Below are positions 16,645-25,239 of a DNA stretch of 64,000 bases, piece by piece. Origin of the DNA: Bacteroidales bacterium (GTDB taxonomy: Bacteria; Bacteroidota; Bacteroidia; Bacteroidales; G3-4614); assembly GCA_017521245.1 (NCBI GenBank), contig JAFXDI010000050.1, positions 1 to 64,000 of the forward strand, in the 5' to 3' direction. The notes beneath the pieces are model-generated. The model did no database searches and was not told the DNA's origin. It saw only the letters and a list, made by a program, of their open reading frames with translations. The number at the start of each line of letters is the position of its first letter. Position 1 is the stretch's first letter. The translations under genes were made by a program, and so were the position numbers.

Positions 16645-17853
16645 CTATTCTAAGAGTATTTTTACTACATGAGCATCTCGTATTCCGGGTTTTGTCTCTC
16701 CTCCTATGGAATACAACTCTCCCTCTTTATGCAAAAGAGACGCTCCTGCTCGTGCTGTTAATGGTGTAACAACTATCTCTTCCCAATTGTTCCTTACCGA
16801 GTTATATACTAATACACGAGAATTGAATTTATACCACTCGGGCTGTTGTATCATATACTCTTTTGCATCTGCTCTTAGCAACTTTTCGGTTACTGTATCT
16901 TTTTTAGATACCGCCTCTTTTATTGCCTTCTCACGTTGTAGAGCCTTTAAGAATATATCAGGGTTTACTCCTCCTGTGAATACACTCATTGTATCATTTA
17001 TTACCGACACTGCTGCTCCACCTAAGAATATCTCATCCTCTCCCACTTTGGGAGCAGACAACTCCTCCCACTCTCCTTTTTTGAATATATAACGATACCC
17101 GTTAGCAGATACTGTTGGGGGTGTATCATTTATTGATGGAGAAAATCCTCCCCATATATAGAACGCCTTTTCTCCCACTTGGTTTGTCATTACCGCACAT
17201 ACAGGTTGCACTCTTGGATTTCCCGGAAACGGAGGCAACTCTACCCACTCCTGTTGAAGGTTTGTGAAATCCAAAAGGAATACTCTGTTTGAAGGTTTGC
17301 CATTGGCATTTCCACCAGCCACAATAAGCATTGTGTCCATTACTGCTCCACCCATATTGTCGAGAGTAACAGGCAAATCAGGCAAGGGATTTATAGTTAT
17401 CTGCATAGAGTCTTTATCCACCATTATTATATTAGCAGTAGAGAGGCTCTTTTTTTCGGTAGTTCCGCCCACACATACCACTCCTCCCAACATTGAGAGC
17501 GATACACCATAGGCTGAAGCATCTTCAATTTCGCCTACCTTTTGCCACTGCAGAACAGTATCAATATCAGTTGGGATGGGTGCTAAGTATATTGATTTGT
17601 AGTATCGTTTTTTACCACCCTCTGATGCTGGTTGCTCGGGAAAGTTACACCCTCCCATAATGACTATATTATCATCCACTAACCCTGCGTATAGTGCAGA
17701 TAAACCTTTTTCACTTCCATCAGTTACCGAAGGGAACGAATATATGGCTGAACTTTCCTGCTCGGTATCACCGCTTTGGCACGAAACAAAAAGCATCACT
17801 GCCATAATGATTAGGCAGCAATGCTTTAATGTTATTGTTTTTATGATATTCAT
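16645..17853 (-). CDS. nanM: Kelch-repeat N-acetylneuraminate mutarotase, lipoprotein
   Basis: A 402-aa protein with a lipoprotein signal (LFVSC, Cys25) and a six-bladed Kelch beta-propeller of the cyclically permuted mutarotase type. Repeated VxxGG elements are seen: NIVIMGGCNFP, GVVCVGGTTEK, LIVAGGNANG, FYIWGGFSP, SVFTGGVNP and LYSIGGETKP. NanM speeds conversion of alpha- to beta-sialic acid in the envelope so that it can be taken up. It starts 5 bp after the epimerase and is the last gene of the nanT-nanL-epimerase-Kelch operon. That context supports the function more than the fold alone. Confidence 0.85.
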   Translation of the reverse strand: MNIIKTITLKHCCLIIMAVMLFVSCQSGDTEQESSAIYSFPSVTDGSEKGLSALYAGLVDDNIVIMGGCNFPEQPASEGGKKRYYKSIYLAPIPTDIDTVLQWQKVGEIEDASAYGVSLSMLGGVVCVGGTTEKKSLSTANIIMVDKDSMQITINPLPDLPVTLDNMGGAVMDTMLIVAGGNANGKPSNRVFLLDFTNLQQEWVELPPFPGNPRVQPVCAVMTNQVGEKAFYIWGGFSPSINDTPPTVSANGYRYIFKKGEWEELSAPKVGEDEIFLGGAAVSVINDTMSVFTGGVNPDIFLKALQREKAIKEAVSKKDTVTEKLLRADAKEYMIQQPEWYKFNSRVLVYNSVRNNWEEIVVTPLTARAGASLLHKEGELYSIGGETKPGIRDAHVVKILLE

Positions 17854-17858
17854 ATCTA

Positions 17859-19040
17859 TTACATATTCAATATATCATCGCACAACATATAAGAGCGTAT
17901 CATCATACGTGGTATATGGAATGGTCCTTTAAATATGTTTCCTTTTGCGGGTTGTGCTACTGTTCCATCACGATGAAGATAACCATACCACTCGCCAAAC
18001 TCTTTATCGGGGAAGTGAGCGTATGTCCACTCGCTTACTTGACGGTGCATTTCAAGATATTTTTCATCTTTTGTTGCCAAATATGCGTATAGTGTAGCAA
18101 TGATTGCCTCAGTTTGCGGCCACCAGAACTTCATATCTTGTGAATAGTCTTGAGGTGGTAGATTTTTGCAATCTTTGAAATTGATTATTCCTCCATATTG
18201 CTCATCCCAGCCCCACTTCCATGACCAGTCAAGTATCTTTATTGCAGTATCAACTATATCTTTATCCCAGTTACGATAACGAGCCTCCTCTAATAAGAAC
18301 CATGCTGTTTCGATACAGTGCCCCGGATTTATGGTGCGTCCGTTAATAGTATCAATAATCTCTCCGTTTTCACCTACCATTTCAAGTAGAGCCTCATACT
18401 CTGGATGGATAAAGTATTTTTTAAGGTCTGATATTGACTCTTCAATTCGCTTATCAAGTTTTTCCGATGGAATGGCGGCTCTTATACGAGATGCAGTATT
18501 TATCAATATCATTGTTATTGAGTGTCCTCTTGCCTTTAGCGTAGGAAGATATTTTGGCTCTAACACACCGGGTGTTTCATGATAATAGAGTATTCTTTCA
18601 AACAAATCCAAAGCCTTTACTGCATAACTTTTATCGCCCGATGCTATTGAATATTCCGACATTGCAATGGCAGCAAAACACTCAGAGAAGAGATAACGGC
18701 GTTTACGCAATGGTGTCCCCTCTGCGGTTACTTCAAAGTACATTCTGCCGTCACTATCAAAACAGTTTTTTTCGATAAAATCGATACAACTTTTCGAAGC
18801 CTCCAACCACTCTTTGTTCTTTTCTATATTGTTATATGCAAAGGCTGCAACAAAGCCAAAACGACCTTGAAACCATACCGACTTGGTTGTATCAATAAGA
18901 GAGCCATCTCGATTAAGACAGGTATATACTCCGCCATTCTCTCTATCTAATCCATACTTTAACCAAAAGGGCATTATATTGTTTACAAAATCACTTTTAT
19001 AACTCTCTTGCCACCCTTTTATATATGCTTTTACGTCCAT
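17859..19040 (-). CDS. nanE: N-acylglucosamine 2-epimerase (ManNAc to GlcNAc)
   Basis: A 393-aa alpha/alpha-barrel enzyme of the AGE/renin-binding-protein family, which interconverts N-acetylmannosamine and N-acetylglucosamine. Family blocks are NGGVYTCLNRDGS, KSVWFQGRFGF, GHSITMILINTASRIR, INPGHCIETAWFLLEEARYR, WGWDEQYGGIINFKD and KFWWPQTEAIIATLYAY. The histidines in NPGHCIET and near KARGHS are the usual catalytic candidates. B. fragilis uses this RenBP-like NanE instead of the proteobacterial phosphate-dependent one. It sits 3 bp after nanL and 5 bp before nanM, so translation is probably coupled. Confidence 0.93.
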   Translation of the reverse strand: MDVKAYIKGWQESYKSDFVNNIMPFWLKYGLDRENGGVYTCLNRDGSLIDTTKSVWFQGRFGFVAAFAYNNIEKNKEWLEASKSCIDFIEKNCFDSDGRMYFEVTAEGTPLRKRRYLFSECFAAIAMSEYSIASGDKSYAVKALDLFERILYYHETPGVLEPKYLPTLKARGHSITMILINTASRIRAAIPSEKLDKRIEESISDLKKYFIHPEYEALLEMVGENGEIIDTINGRTINPGHCIETAWFLLEEARYRNWDKDIVDTAIKILDWSWKWGWDEQYGGIINFKDCKNLPPQDYSQDMKFWWPQTEAIIATLYAYLATKDEKYLEMHRQVSEWTYAHFPDKEFGEWYGYLHRDGTVAQPAKGNIFKGPFHIPRMMIRSYMLCDDILNM

Positions 19041-19043
19041 TGT

Positions 19044-19961
19044 CTAAAATTTATTACAACGTTCAAAGAATCCTATTGCCTCCAACTCCTGTTTCATTGC
19101 CATCTCCTCTTCATCTGTCATATTACGGAAGGGAGTGCGGTTTTTACCTAAATCAAGACCAATGAGTTTCATTATTCGTTTACCGCCTACAATATTTCCA
19201 CGATAGTGACATATTACATTGATAACCTCTTGTGAGAAGTTCTGACGTTCACGAGCCGACTCAATGTTTCCTGCTTTCCAATCTTCGATAATTCCAACCA
19301 ATTCACGCCCGTTGTAGTTGGTTGTTCCTCCAATACCTCCTTCGGCACCACCCATTGCCAATGAGGGGAGAATTGTCTCATCTTGTCCGTGAAGCATATC
19401 ATACTTTCCGTTCTTATATAAACGGCATTGGTTGTATTCGTATATACTCTCATACGTATATTTTATTCCTGCAAAGTTGGGAACTCTGCCATCAACAGCC
19501 GCTAACAACTCTGTCATTGGCAAAAATGCTCCGTTAAATGCTGGTATATGGTAGTAGTAGAATGGTAGATTTGGAGCACCAGATGCTATCTCCTCAATAT
19601 ATTTTACCAACTCCTCAATGCGTCCAATTTTTGGGAATGGGGGAGCCATTGCTCCTATACCCCATGCTCCTATCTCTTGTGCATGACGTGCCAACTCCTT
19701 GCTCGATTTGACACAACAACTTCCAACGTGTACTATCACTTTGAAATCTTTGGGAGCACACTCCATCCAACGCTCTGCAAGACGTTTACGCTCTTCATCG
19801 GTCAGCATATATCCCTCACCCGAAGAACCATTTATAAAAACTCCTTTTAGCCCGTTTTTATATAACATATCGGCATACGCCGCTATTGGTTCGTAGTTTA
19901 CCTCGCCATTCTCATAGAATGGGGTAAATGGTGCATCAATAAGTCCTTTAATCTTTTCCAT
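19044..19961 (-). CDS. nanL: N-acetylneuraminate lyase
   Basis: Class I aldolase of the DapA/NanA family, 305 aa, splitting sialic acid into pyruvate and N-acetylmannosamine. Evidence: the pyruvate carboxylate loop GSSGEGYMLTDEER, the catalytic tyrosine in LPFYYYHIPAF, and the Schiff-base lysine in FAGIKYTYESIYEY. The binding loop GGAEGGIGGTTNYNG follows. The context is decisive: transporter upstream, epimerase downstream, mutarotase at the end. The start 20 bp after nanT and the ATG at 19961 give the typical MEKIKGLIDAPFTPF opening. Confidence 0.95.
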   Translation of the reverse strand: MEKIKGLIDAPFTPFYENGEVNYEPIAAYADMLYKNGLKGVFINGSSGEGYMLTDEERKRLAERWMECAPKDFKVIVHVGSCCVKSSKELARHAQEIGAWGIGAMAPPFPKIGRIEELVKYIEEIASGAPNLPFYYYHIPAFNGAFLPMTELLAAVDGRVPNFAGIKYTYESIYEYNQCRLYKNGKYDMLHGQDETILPSLAMGGAEGGIGGTTNYNGRELVGIIEDWKAGNIESARERQNFSQEVINVICHYRGNIVGGKRIMKLIGLDLGKNRTPFRNMTDEEEMAMKQELEAIGFFERCNKF

Positions 19962-19981
19962 AGTCTTATATTATGTTTGTT

Positions 19982-21235
19982 TTATTCCATATTTACTGTT
20001 TTAGGGCGTAGCATTGTTATCTGCACAAGTAACGATAACACAACAACTCCACCGAGTAAGGCAAAGCCTGTTCCTAACGACAAGTTACCGAGTGCCGTTG
20101 TTATGGCTGCTCCTCCAAGTACTCCTGCCATATTTATAAATCCGTATGCTGTTGCTCGTTGATTTGAAGGCACAAACTGACAAAGAATAGGCATATTGTT
20201 TGTATCAAAGAATCCGTATCCTATACCAAAGCATAGTATAGCAAGTACCACAGCAAAGAGGCTATTACCTAAGCCCATAAATACCAACGATGGCACTATC
20301 AATGCCAATCCTATACAACTTGTATATACACGTCCACGAACATTCTTTTGCACCCATTTGTCGGATAGTTTTCCGCCTATCATCGCTCCAATGAATGATG
20401 CTCCCGCAAGCGATATTACCGCTATTGGCCCTGCATAATCCATTGCCTTTCCTATCTCTATTCCCCAATTGCTATTGATTACCTTTGCCAATAGTTCAGG
20501 TAACCAGTTTTTAGTTGCCCATCCCGGCATACTCAATGTGGTAAAGACAAACAATACTGCCCAGAATGCTACATTGGTCAATACCAAAGCCACACCCTTG
20601 AATATGCTTGGCTGAGTGGTTGCAACACTCTTCTTCTCACGACCCGGATCACTTATAAACAATATAAGCACTATGGCATATATCATACCTATTAATCCGC
20701 ATAATAAGAATACATTTTGCCACTCAAGTTTGCTTGAGAATATTGAGCCAAAACCTCCTGCTATCTGACCAAGATACAGACCTGTCATATGTATTCCAAT
20801 GGCAATAGAGCGTGTTTTTCCGCTATGAATATCGGCAATTAGAGATAGTGCTGCGGGGATATATAATGCTTCGCTAAATCCCATTACTGCACGTAGAGTG
20901 TATAGTTGCCAATAGTTATCAACGTATCCCATCAAAAAGGTTACCGCCGACCATACAAATAGACTGCCAACAATTAGATATTTGCGGTTTAGTCTGTCAG
21001 CAATTGTTCCTGATATAGGACTCATCAATCCATAAATCCACATAAAGGCAGCCATCAATGCACCCCAGCCCCATGGACCTGTGTAACTCTCGGCAACCTC
21101 AATTATATCTTCCGACATGGCAAATCGCATTGTACTTAGCATCTGCCTATCCATATAGTTAAGAAATGCCACTCCTGATAGCAACACAACAACCAACCAT
21201 GGATAATAACTCTTCTCTTTAATTTTCCCTAGCAT
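19982..21235 (-). CDS. nanT: MFS transporter, probable sialic acid importer
   Basis: Inner-membrane MFS protein of 417 aa with about 12 membrane segments. MFS motif A appears as GTIADRLNRKYLIVG after segment 2 and again as GGKLSDKWVQKN in the second half. FLNYMDRQMLSTM in segment 1 is typical of the organic-anion (ACS) branch that contains NanT. It is the first gene of the operon. An unusual leader precedes it: promoter at 21305-21335 and an 11-bp hairpin with T-run 20 bases before the start codon. The outer-membrane partner is not obvious, because the nearby TonB receptor is not a SusC-type protein. Confidence 0.88.
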   Translation of the reverse strand: MLGKIKEKSYYPWLVVVLLSGVAFLNYMDRQMLSTMRFAMSEDIIEVAESYTGPWGWGALMAAFMWIYGLMSPISGTIADRLNRKYLIVGSLFVWSAVTFLMGYVDNYWQLYTLRAVMGFSEALYIPAALSLIADIHSGKTRSIAIGIHMTGLYLGQIAGGFGSIFSSKLEWQNVFLLCGLIGMIYAIVLILFISDPGREKKSVATTQPSIFKGVALVLTNVAFWAVLFVFTTLSMPGWATKNWLPELLAKVINSNWGIEIGKAMDYAGPIAVISLAGASFIGAMIGGKLSDKWVQKNVRGRVYTSCIGLALIVPSLVFMGLGNSLFAVVLAILCFGIGYGFFDTNNMPILCQFVPSNQRATAYGFINMAGVLGGAAITTALGNLSLGTGFALLGGVVVLSLLVQITMLRPKTVNME

Positions 21236-21250
21236 TATTCCTGTTTAAAT

Positions 21251-21281
21251 AAAAAACCTGAATGAGAACTTCATTCAGGTT
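21251..21281 (-). terminator. Hairpin with T-run between the TonB gene and nanT
   Basis: AACCTGAATGA (21255-21265) pairs perfectly with TCATTCAGGTT (21271-21281), loop of five bases, then TTTTATTT on the minus strand. It terminates the TonB receptor transcript. It also lies inside the expected nanT leader, so it could act as an attenuator. Confidence 0.85.
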
Positions 21282-21304
21282 ATGTTTTAGCACTCATCTG
21301 TGTG

Positions 21305-21335
21305 CAAACTTAATAATTGTTTATCTATTTTCAAA
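21305..21335 (-). promoter_or_regulatory. Promoter for the nan operon
   Basis: TTTG (21332-21335), 19-base spacer, TAAGTTTG (21305-21312) on the minus strand: a full consensus match. The expected start is about 60 bases upstream of nanT and upstream of the terminator-like hairpin. Confidence 0.7.
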
Positions 21336-21359
21336 ATTATATCTTCCGAAAGTTCTTTA

Positions 21360-23741
21360 TTAAAAACGCACTACCACATCGGCTCCAAATGTTATGGGGC
21401 GACCTCGCTCTACAAATGACGATTGAGACATTACGTTTTTAGCATTAAGTGTCTCAAAATAGAAGGTGTGATAGTTGGTTGCGGTTAGGTTTTTACCCCA
21501 CACCGATACCGATGCTACACCTTTGCGGAGTGTTATGCTTGAGTTCAATAATCCATAGAAGTTCTGCCAAACATCGTTTGCCTCGGTCCAATATATGCGT
21601 CCTTGCCCAGTCATTCCCAAGTTGAACTCTACTGCATCTAAACATTTTTTGTTCACATCAAGAGTGTATGTTGCATCAACTGCCAATGTGTGTGCTGGTG
21701 CAAATGGCACATAGTTACCTTTATATGAACGCTCTCCGTCATAGTTCTCACTAAAAACTGCGTGTGTATATCCGTACGATGCCGACAATTGCAATGGTTT
21801 TATAGGAGAGTATCGCAACGCAGCCTCCACTCCTGTACTATGTGTGCGACCTGTATTTTTTGTTACACGTCCAAAGCCCTCTACAACCGATATTTGTTGG
21901 TCTTTGCAATCGATAAAGAATAGAGCCAAATCAAATGCAACACGTTTGTCGGCTAAATCGTAGTGCATTCCCGCCTCATAATTCCAACTATGCTCGGGTG
22001 CGTAACTTATCATTGTGTTTACATCTGTTTCGGCAGTCATTGCAGGAGGCATCATTGATGCATAATTGCCAACAGCTCCTATTATCATCTTGTTGCGGAT
22101 TATGTTGGAGAATGCTTGGAAGTTATATCCTCCCGAGCGATAACCTCTTGCTGCTGAAACGTATGTATATAATGAAGAGTTTACTTTATACTCAATCTCA
22201 AATCGAGGTAAGAGTTCAAGAGCATCCATACTCTCATCCCCCTGCACCGATAGAGGAACGTCTATTGCCTCGTTGATAGGTATAGGGAATGGCATTTGTG
22301 GTATCTGCATTGAACCAACTATTGCCCCTGTCATATTGCGGAGAGAGTTGGTTAAGTGGTTGAGTTTTGTCTTCTCATACTCCAATCGTAAACCTACTGT
22401 TAGTGATAAGCCCTCAGTAAATAGGTTGTTGTATGTTGCTTGTGTATATCCTGCTACTCCCCATGATGGAGTTTTGTATAGTCCATCAACACATAAAGGT
22501 GTGGTTTTATCGAGTTGAAGTGATAAATCTTTTGGTCCTCGAAAACCTGGTCGTGATGCTATTTGCGAATACATTGTATTAAATGGCATCTCAACCATAT
22601 ATTGTAATCCCTCATCGTAGAAAGTTACAGGTCCTTTGGTACGAATATGCGAGTAATAACCATATACTCCTGCCAACCAATCCCACCCTTTAACTGTTTT
22701 GGGCGAACGGAAAACTATCTCTTGTGTTATAGCGTTTTGTTTCTGTTTTTGTTGCAATGTAAAATCTCGAACAGGGGTGAAATCTTGATCAAGATTCATA
22801 TCATCGGTTAAGAATTGATAACTTGTAACCGAGTTCATCAAGAATTTTTCGTGTGTGTATGCTATCTTTAGCGAATTAACCGACATATTTCTCTTATATC
22901 CGGCATAATCGTTATAGTTTATGGGAGAGACCTCTTGGGTTGATTTATCGTACATTTGATAGGCATAACCATCCTGATTGCTATACTCATATATTGATGA
23001 AAGTGTTATATCTAACGATGAAGTGGGACGGAATTGTAACTTTAAGTTTGCTCCTGCAACATCTTCATCTCCACAACTTTTACCCGTAAATTGGTTTGTG
23101 TAATAGCCATCACGAGTGTTATAATTTGCCGATAGTGAAAGAGCGAATTTATCGGAAATTTTCTTTCTGAAATTAAATGCGGCATTGTAGGTGTCGTAGT
23201 TTGCCACACCAAGTTTTACTTTTAGTCCCTCCTCTTGGAATGGCGAAACGGTATAGAGATTTATTAGACCTGCCATAGTGTTTCTTCCAAAGAGAGTTCC
23301 TTGCGGACCACGAAACACCTCTACTTTTGATATATCGTTAAAATCAAAGTCGAACGAACTTTTATCTATATAGGGGACGTCATCAACATATAATCCTACC
23401 GCTGGAGAGTTTATTCGTGAGCCTATTCCTCTGATATATATTGCCGATATTAGTTTTGTTCCATAATCGGGGATATATAGGTTGGGAACATACGATGATA
23501 TATCTTTTATTGACACTGTATTGGTTTGTTCCAACATTTGAGCATTTAAGACCGATACCGATCCCGGAAATGTTATTACAGGGGTGTTGGTTTTTGGGTT
23601 TGATATTATCTCTACTGCATCCAAATCAACACTATATTGTATTGAATCGGGCATTGCCTCTACGTTTACATTGGTGGCATTTGCCGAAATTGTTGCAACA
23701 ACGAATAATAACGGAATTATCGCTTTTAAAATTTTCATCAT
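21360..23741 (-). CDS. TonB-dependent outer-membrane receptor
   Basis: A 793-aa receptor: signal peptide (about 1-22), probable TonB box around DLDAVEIIS, plug domain (about 50-165) with the motifs IYIRGIGSRINSPAVGLYVDD and VEVFRGPQGTLFGRNTMAG, and a 22-strand-type beta-barrel ending in phenylalanine. It lacks the N-terminal carboxypeptidase-like domain of SusC proteins and has no SusD partner, so it is unlikely to be a glycan importer. It looks more like receptors for iron complexes, cobalamin or similar small ligands. It is divergent from a LuxR-type regulator with a His-rich linker and shares a control region with it. It has its own terminator ahead of the nan operon. The ligand is unknown. 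Confidence 0.9.
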   Translation of the reverse strand: MMKILKAIIPLLFVVATISANATNVNVEAMPDSIQYSVDLDAVEIISNPKTNTPVITFPGSVSVLNAQMLEQTNTVSIKDISSYVPNLYIPDYGTKLISAIYIRGIGSRINSPAVGLYVDDVPYIDKSSFDFDFNDISKVEVFRGPQGTLFGRNTMAGLINLYTVSPFQEEGLKVKLGVANYDTYNAAFNFRKKISDKFALSLSANYNTRDGYYTNQFTGKSCGDEDVAGANLKLQFRPTSSLDITLSSIYEYSNQDGYAYQMYDKSTQEVSPINYNDYAGYKRNMSVNSLKIAYTHEKFLMNSVTSYQFLTDDMNLDQDFTPVRDFTLQQKQKQNAITQEIVFRSPKTVKGWDWLAGVYGYYSHIRTKGPVTFYDEGLQYMVEMPFNTMYSQIASRPGFRGPKDLSLQLDKTTPLCVDGLYKTPSWGVAGYTQATYNNLFTEGLSLTVGLRLEYEKTKLNHLTNSLRNMTGAIVGSMQIPQMPFPIPINEAIDVPLSVQGDESMDALELLPRFEIEYKVNSSLYTYVSAARGYRSGGYNFQAFSNIIRNKMIIGAVGNYASMMPPAMTAETDVNTMISYAPEHSWNYEAGMHYDLADKRVAFDLALFFIDCKDQQISVVEGFGRVTKNTGRTHSTGVEAALRYSPIKPLQLSASYGYTHAVFSENYDGERSYKGNYVPFAPAHTLAVDATYTLDVNKKCLDAVEFNLGMTGQGRIYWTEANDVWQNFYGLLNSSITLRKGVASVSVWGKNLTATNYHTFYFETLNAKNVMSQSSFVERGRPITFGADVVVRF

Positions 23742-23764
23742 TTACTATCTTTTTTTAACGTTTG

Positions 23765-23795
23765 CAAAATTACACTCTATTATAGTTTTAGTCAA
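23765..23795 (-). promoter_or_regulatory. Promoter of the TonB receptor gene
   Basis: TTG (23793-23795), 20-base spacer, TAATTTTG (23765-23772) on the minus strand. The spacer contains one copy of the 13-bp direct repeat (23778-23790). Confidence 0.6.
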
Positions 23796-23816
23796 CTATC
23801 ATTTATTATAGTTTTA
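23778..23816. repeat. Two 13-bp direct repeats in the divergent promoter region
   Basis: TATTATAGTTTTA occurs at 23778-23790 and again at 23804-23816, 26 bp apart start to start. The first lies between the -33 and -7 elements of the receptor promoter. The second overlaps the -33 position of the regulator promoter. This is a plausible operator pair for the LuxR-type protein or another regulator. Confidence 0.7.
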
Positions 23817-23834
23817 TATTAAGGTTAATTGTAT

Positions 23835-23842
23835 TACTTTTG
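23835..23842 (+). promoter_or_regulatory. -7 box for the LuxR-type regulator
   Basis: TACTTTTG matches TAnnTTTG, 20 bases before the ATG at 23862. The -33 position reads TTTT (23812-23815), inside the second direct repeat. Confidence 0.5.
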
Positions 23843-23861
23843 TATCGTAAACATTTTATTT

Positions 23862-24467
23862 ATGCACAATCATCCCTCACATATTGCAGTAATACATCAA
23901 AATTCGCTTTGTTGCCTTGCTATGCGTACTATCTTAAATGATATTATGCCTTTTATGGGTGCAATGGGGAGTGTTGAGATTATATCGTTCAGTAATATTG
24001 AGGAGCTAACCGAGGAGTATAAGGATAAGATATTTCTATATTTTGTATCTGGAGAGATTGTTTGCGAGAACTTGCAGTACTTCTCACAAATTGCACGAAG
24101 ATGTATTGTACTAAACGAGGGAGAGGAGTTTACTCACAAAGAGTTTAAGCATATAAACATTTTGCTTCCCGAACGTGAGTTGATTAAGAGTTTACTTATG
24201 ATTCACAATCACACTCATCATTCACATTCGCCACACCACCACACAGAGAAGTTCAAAGAGGAGAGTTTGTCGCTTCGCGAAAAAGAGGTACTTGAACTTA
24301 TTGTTAAAGGTTATATCAATAAGGAGATTGCCGACAGGCTTAACATATCTACTTCAACAGTTATTTTTCACCGAAAGAATATCTGCGAAAGGGTTGGCTC
24401 TAAATCAATTGGTCGCCTTACCATTTATGCCGTGATGAACGGCATTGTTGATTTAAGGGAACTTTAG
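23862..24467 (+). CDS. LuxR-type transcriptional regulator with His-rich linker
   Basis: A 201-aa regulator. Residues 1-110 are a receiver-sized N-terminal domain without the usual phosphorylation aspartate motif. Residues 115-127 form a histidine-rich linker (8 His in 13 residues), and residues about 132-195 are a LuxR/NarL helix-turn-helix (LSLREKEVLELIVKGYINKEIADRLNISTSTVIFHRKNI). Further histidines lie at positions 2, 4, 7 and 12, and cysteines at 17, 18, 68 and 81. I start at ATG 23862, because 11 extra residues from 23829 would overlap the -7 box. The divergent TonB receptor is its likely target. I infer that it senses a metal or haem. Similar orphan LuxR regulators near haem-uptake genes are known in Porphyromonas. 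Confidence 0.85.
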   Translation: MHNHPSHIAVIHQNSLCCLAMRTILNDIMPFMGAMGSVEIISFSNIEELTEEYKDKIFLYFVSGEIVCENLQYFSQIARRCIVLNEGEEFTHKEFKHINILLPERELIKSLLMIHNHTHHSHSPHHHTEKFKEESLSLREKEVLELIVKGYINKEIADRLNISTSTVIFHRKNICERVGSKSIGRLTIYAVMNGIVDLREL

Positions 24468-24640
24468 GTTTGTGTTAGTTATCATCTATTAGTTTTTTTG
24501 ATATATTAGTCCAATTGGTCTAATTAGTCAAATTAGACTAATTACAAATAAGCAAGTGGTTGTAACTAACAACTTTTTTATTTGAGTTTTATTTCGTATC
24601 TTTACACCGATTTATAAACCAAGATATAACGGACATTTAG
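24468..24640. other. Intergenic region before the ECF sigma gene, with palindrome cluster
   Basis: No gene is seen. Bases 24505-24542 hold overlapping imperfect palindromes built from ATTAGTC/GACTAAT units with CAATTGG and AATTAG centres. They might end the regulator transcript, although no T-run follows. Near the sigma gene, TATCTTTA (24597-24604) is one base from the -7 consensus, with TTTT at -33. Confidence 0.5.
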
Positions 24641-25198
24641 ATGGCACAATTTGATGAAGATAAAATCACCGAAGAGTTGAGACACCCCGATACTTGCAGA
24701 GATGCGTTTTCGGAGGTTGTTAAACATTTTGGACGTCCGCTATATTGGCAAATAAGAAGAATGGTTGCTTCGCACGAAGATGCCGATGATTTATTACAAA
24801 ATACTTTCTTAAAGGCTTGGGATAACATTGAGATGTTCAGAGGTGATGCTAAACTATCTACATGGTTATACAGAATTGCTGTTAATGAGAGTATAAACTT
24901 TTTGAACAAGCAACGCAAAATGCAAAATATTTCGTTGGACGGCGAAAACGACTATATGTTATCGTCAGTTGAGAGCGATGAATATTTTGATGGTGATGAT
25001 ATCCAAAAATATTTACAAGAGGCTATTATGTCTCTTCCAGAGAAACAGAGATTGGTCTTTAATATGAAATATTTTGATGAAATGAAATATGAGGATATTT
25101 CGGATATATTAGGGACTTCGGTGGGTGCATTAAAGGCTACTTATCACCATGCAGTAAAAAAAATAGAGAATTATATAAAATCCAAGAGTGTTGATTAA
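24641..25198 (+). CDS. ECF RNA polymerase sigma factor
   Basis: A 185-aa sigma-70 factor of the extracytoplasmic-function group. Region 2 spans about residues 25-95 (HEDADDLLQNTFLKAWDNIEMF, then LSTWLYRIAVNESINFL). Region 4 spans about 125-180 (LPEKQRLVFNMKYFDEMKYEDISDILGTSVGALKATYHHAVKKI). There is no region 3, as expected. It is the first gene of a four-gene run with a short single-TM protein, a Spy-like periplasmic protein and a SPOR lipoprotein. I infer that this is an envelope-stress unit whose sigma factor is held by the downstream TM protein. Confidence 0.93.
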   Translation: MAQFDEDKITEELRHPDTCRDAFSEVVKHFGRPLYWQIRRMVASHEDADDLLQNTFLKAWDNIEMFRGDAKLSTWLYRIAVNESINFLNKQRKMQNISLDGENDYMLSSVESDEYFDGDDIQKYLQEAIMSLPEKQRLVFNMKYFDEMKYEDISDILGTSVGALKATYHHAVKKIENYIKSKSVD

Positions 25199-25239
25199 AC
25201 CATTTTTTATTTAATCTGTCAAATAGCAAAAAGAGAGGT

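Noticed and set aside
21360-23741. TonB receptor as the outer-membrane sialic acid importer
   Set aside because: It is not SusC-like, has no SusD partner, has its own terminator, and pairs with a divergent regulator. The link is only adjacency.
23829-23861. Upstream start of the LuxR-type regulator
   Set aside because: It would place the start codon ahead of the -7 box at 23835-23842.
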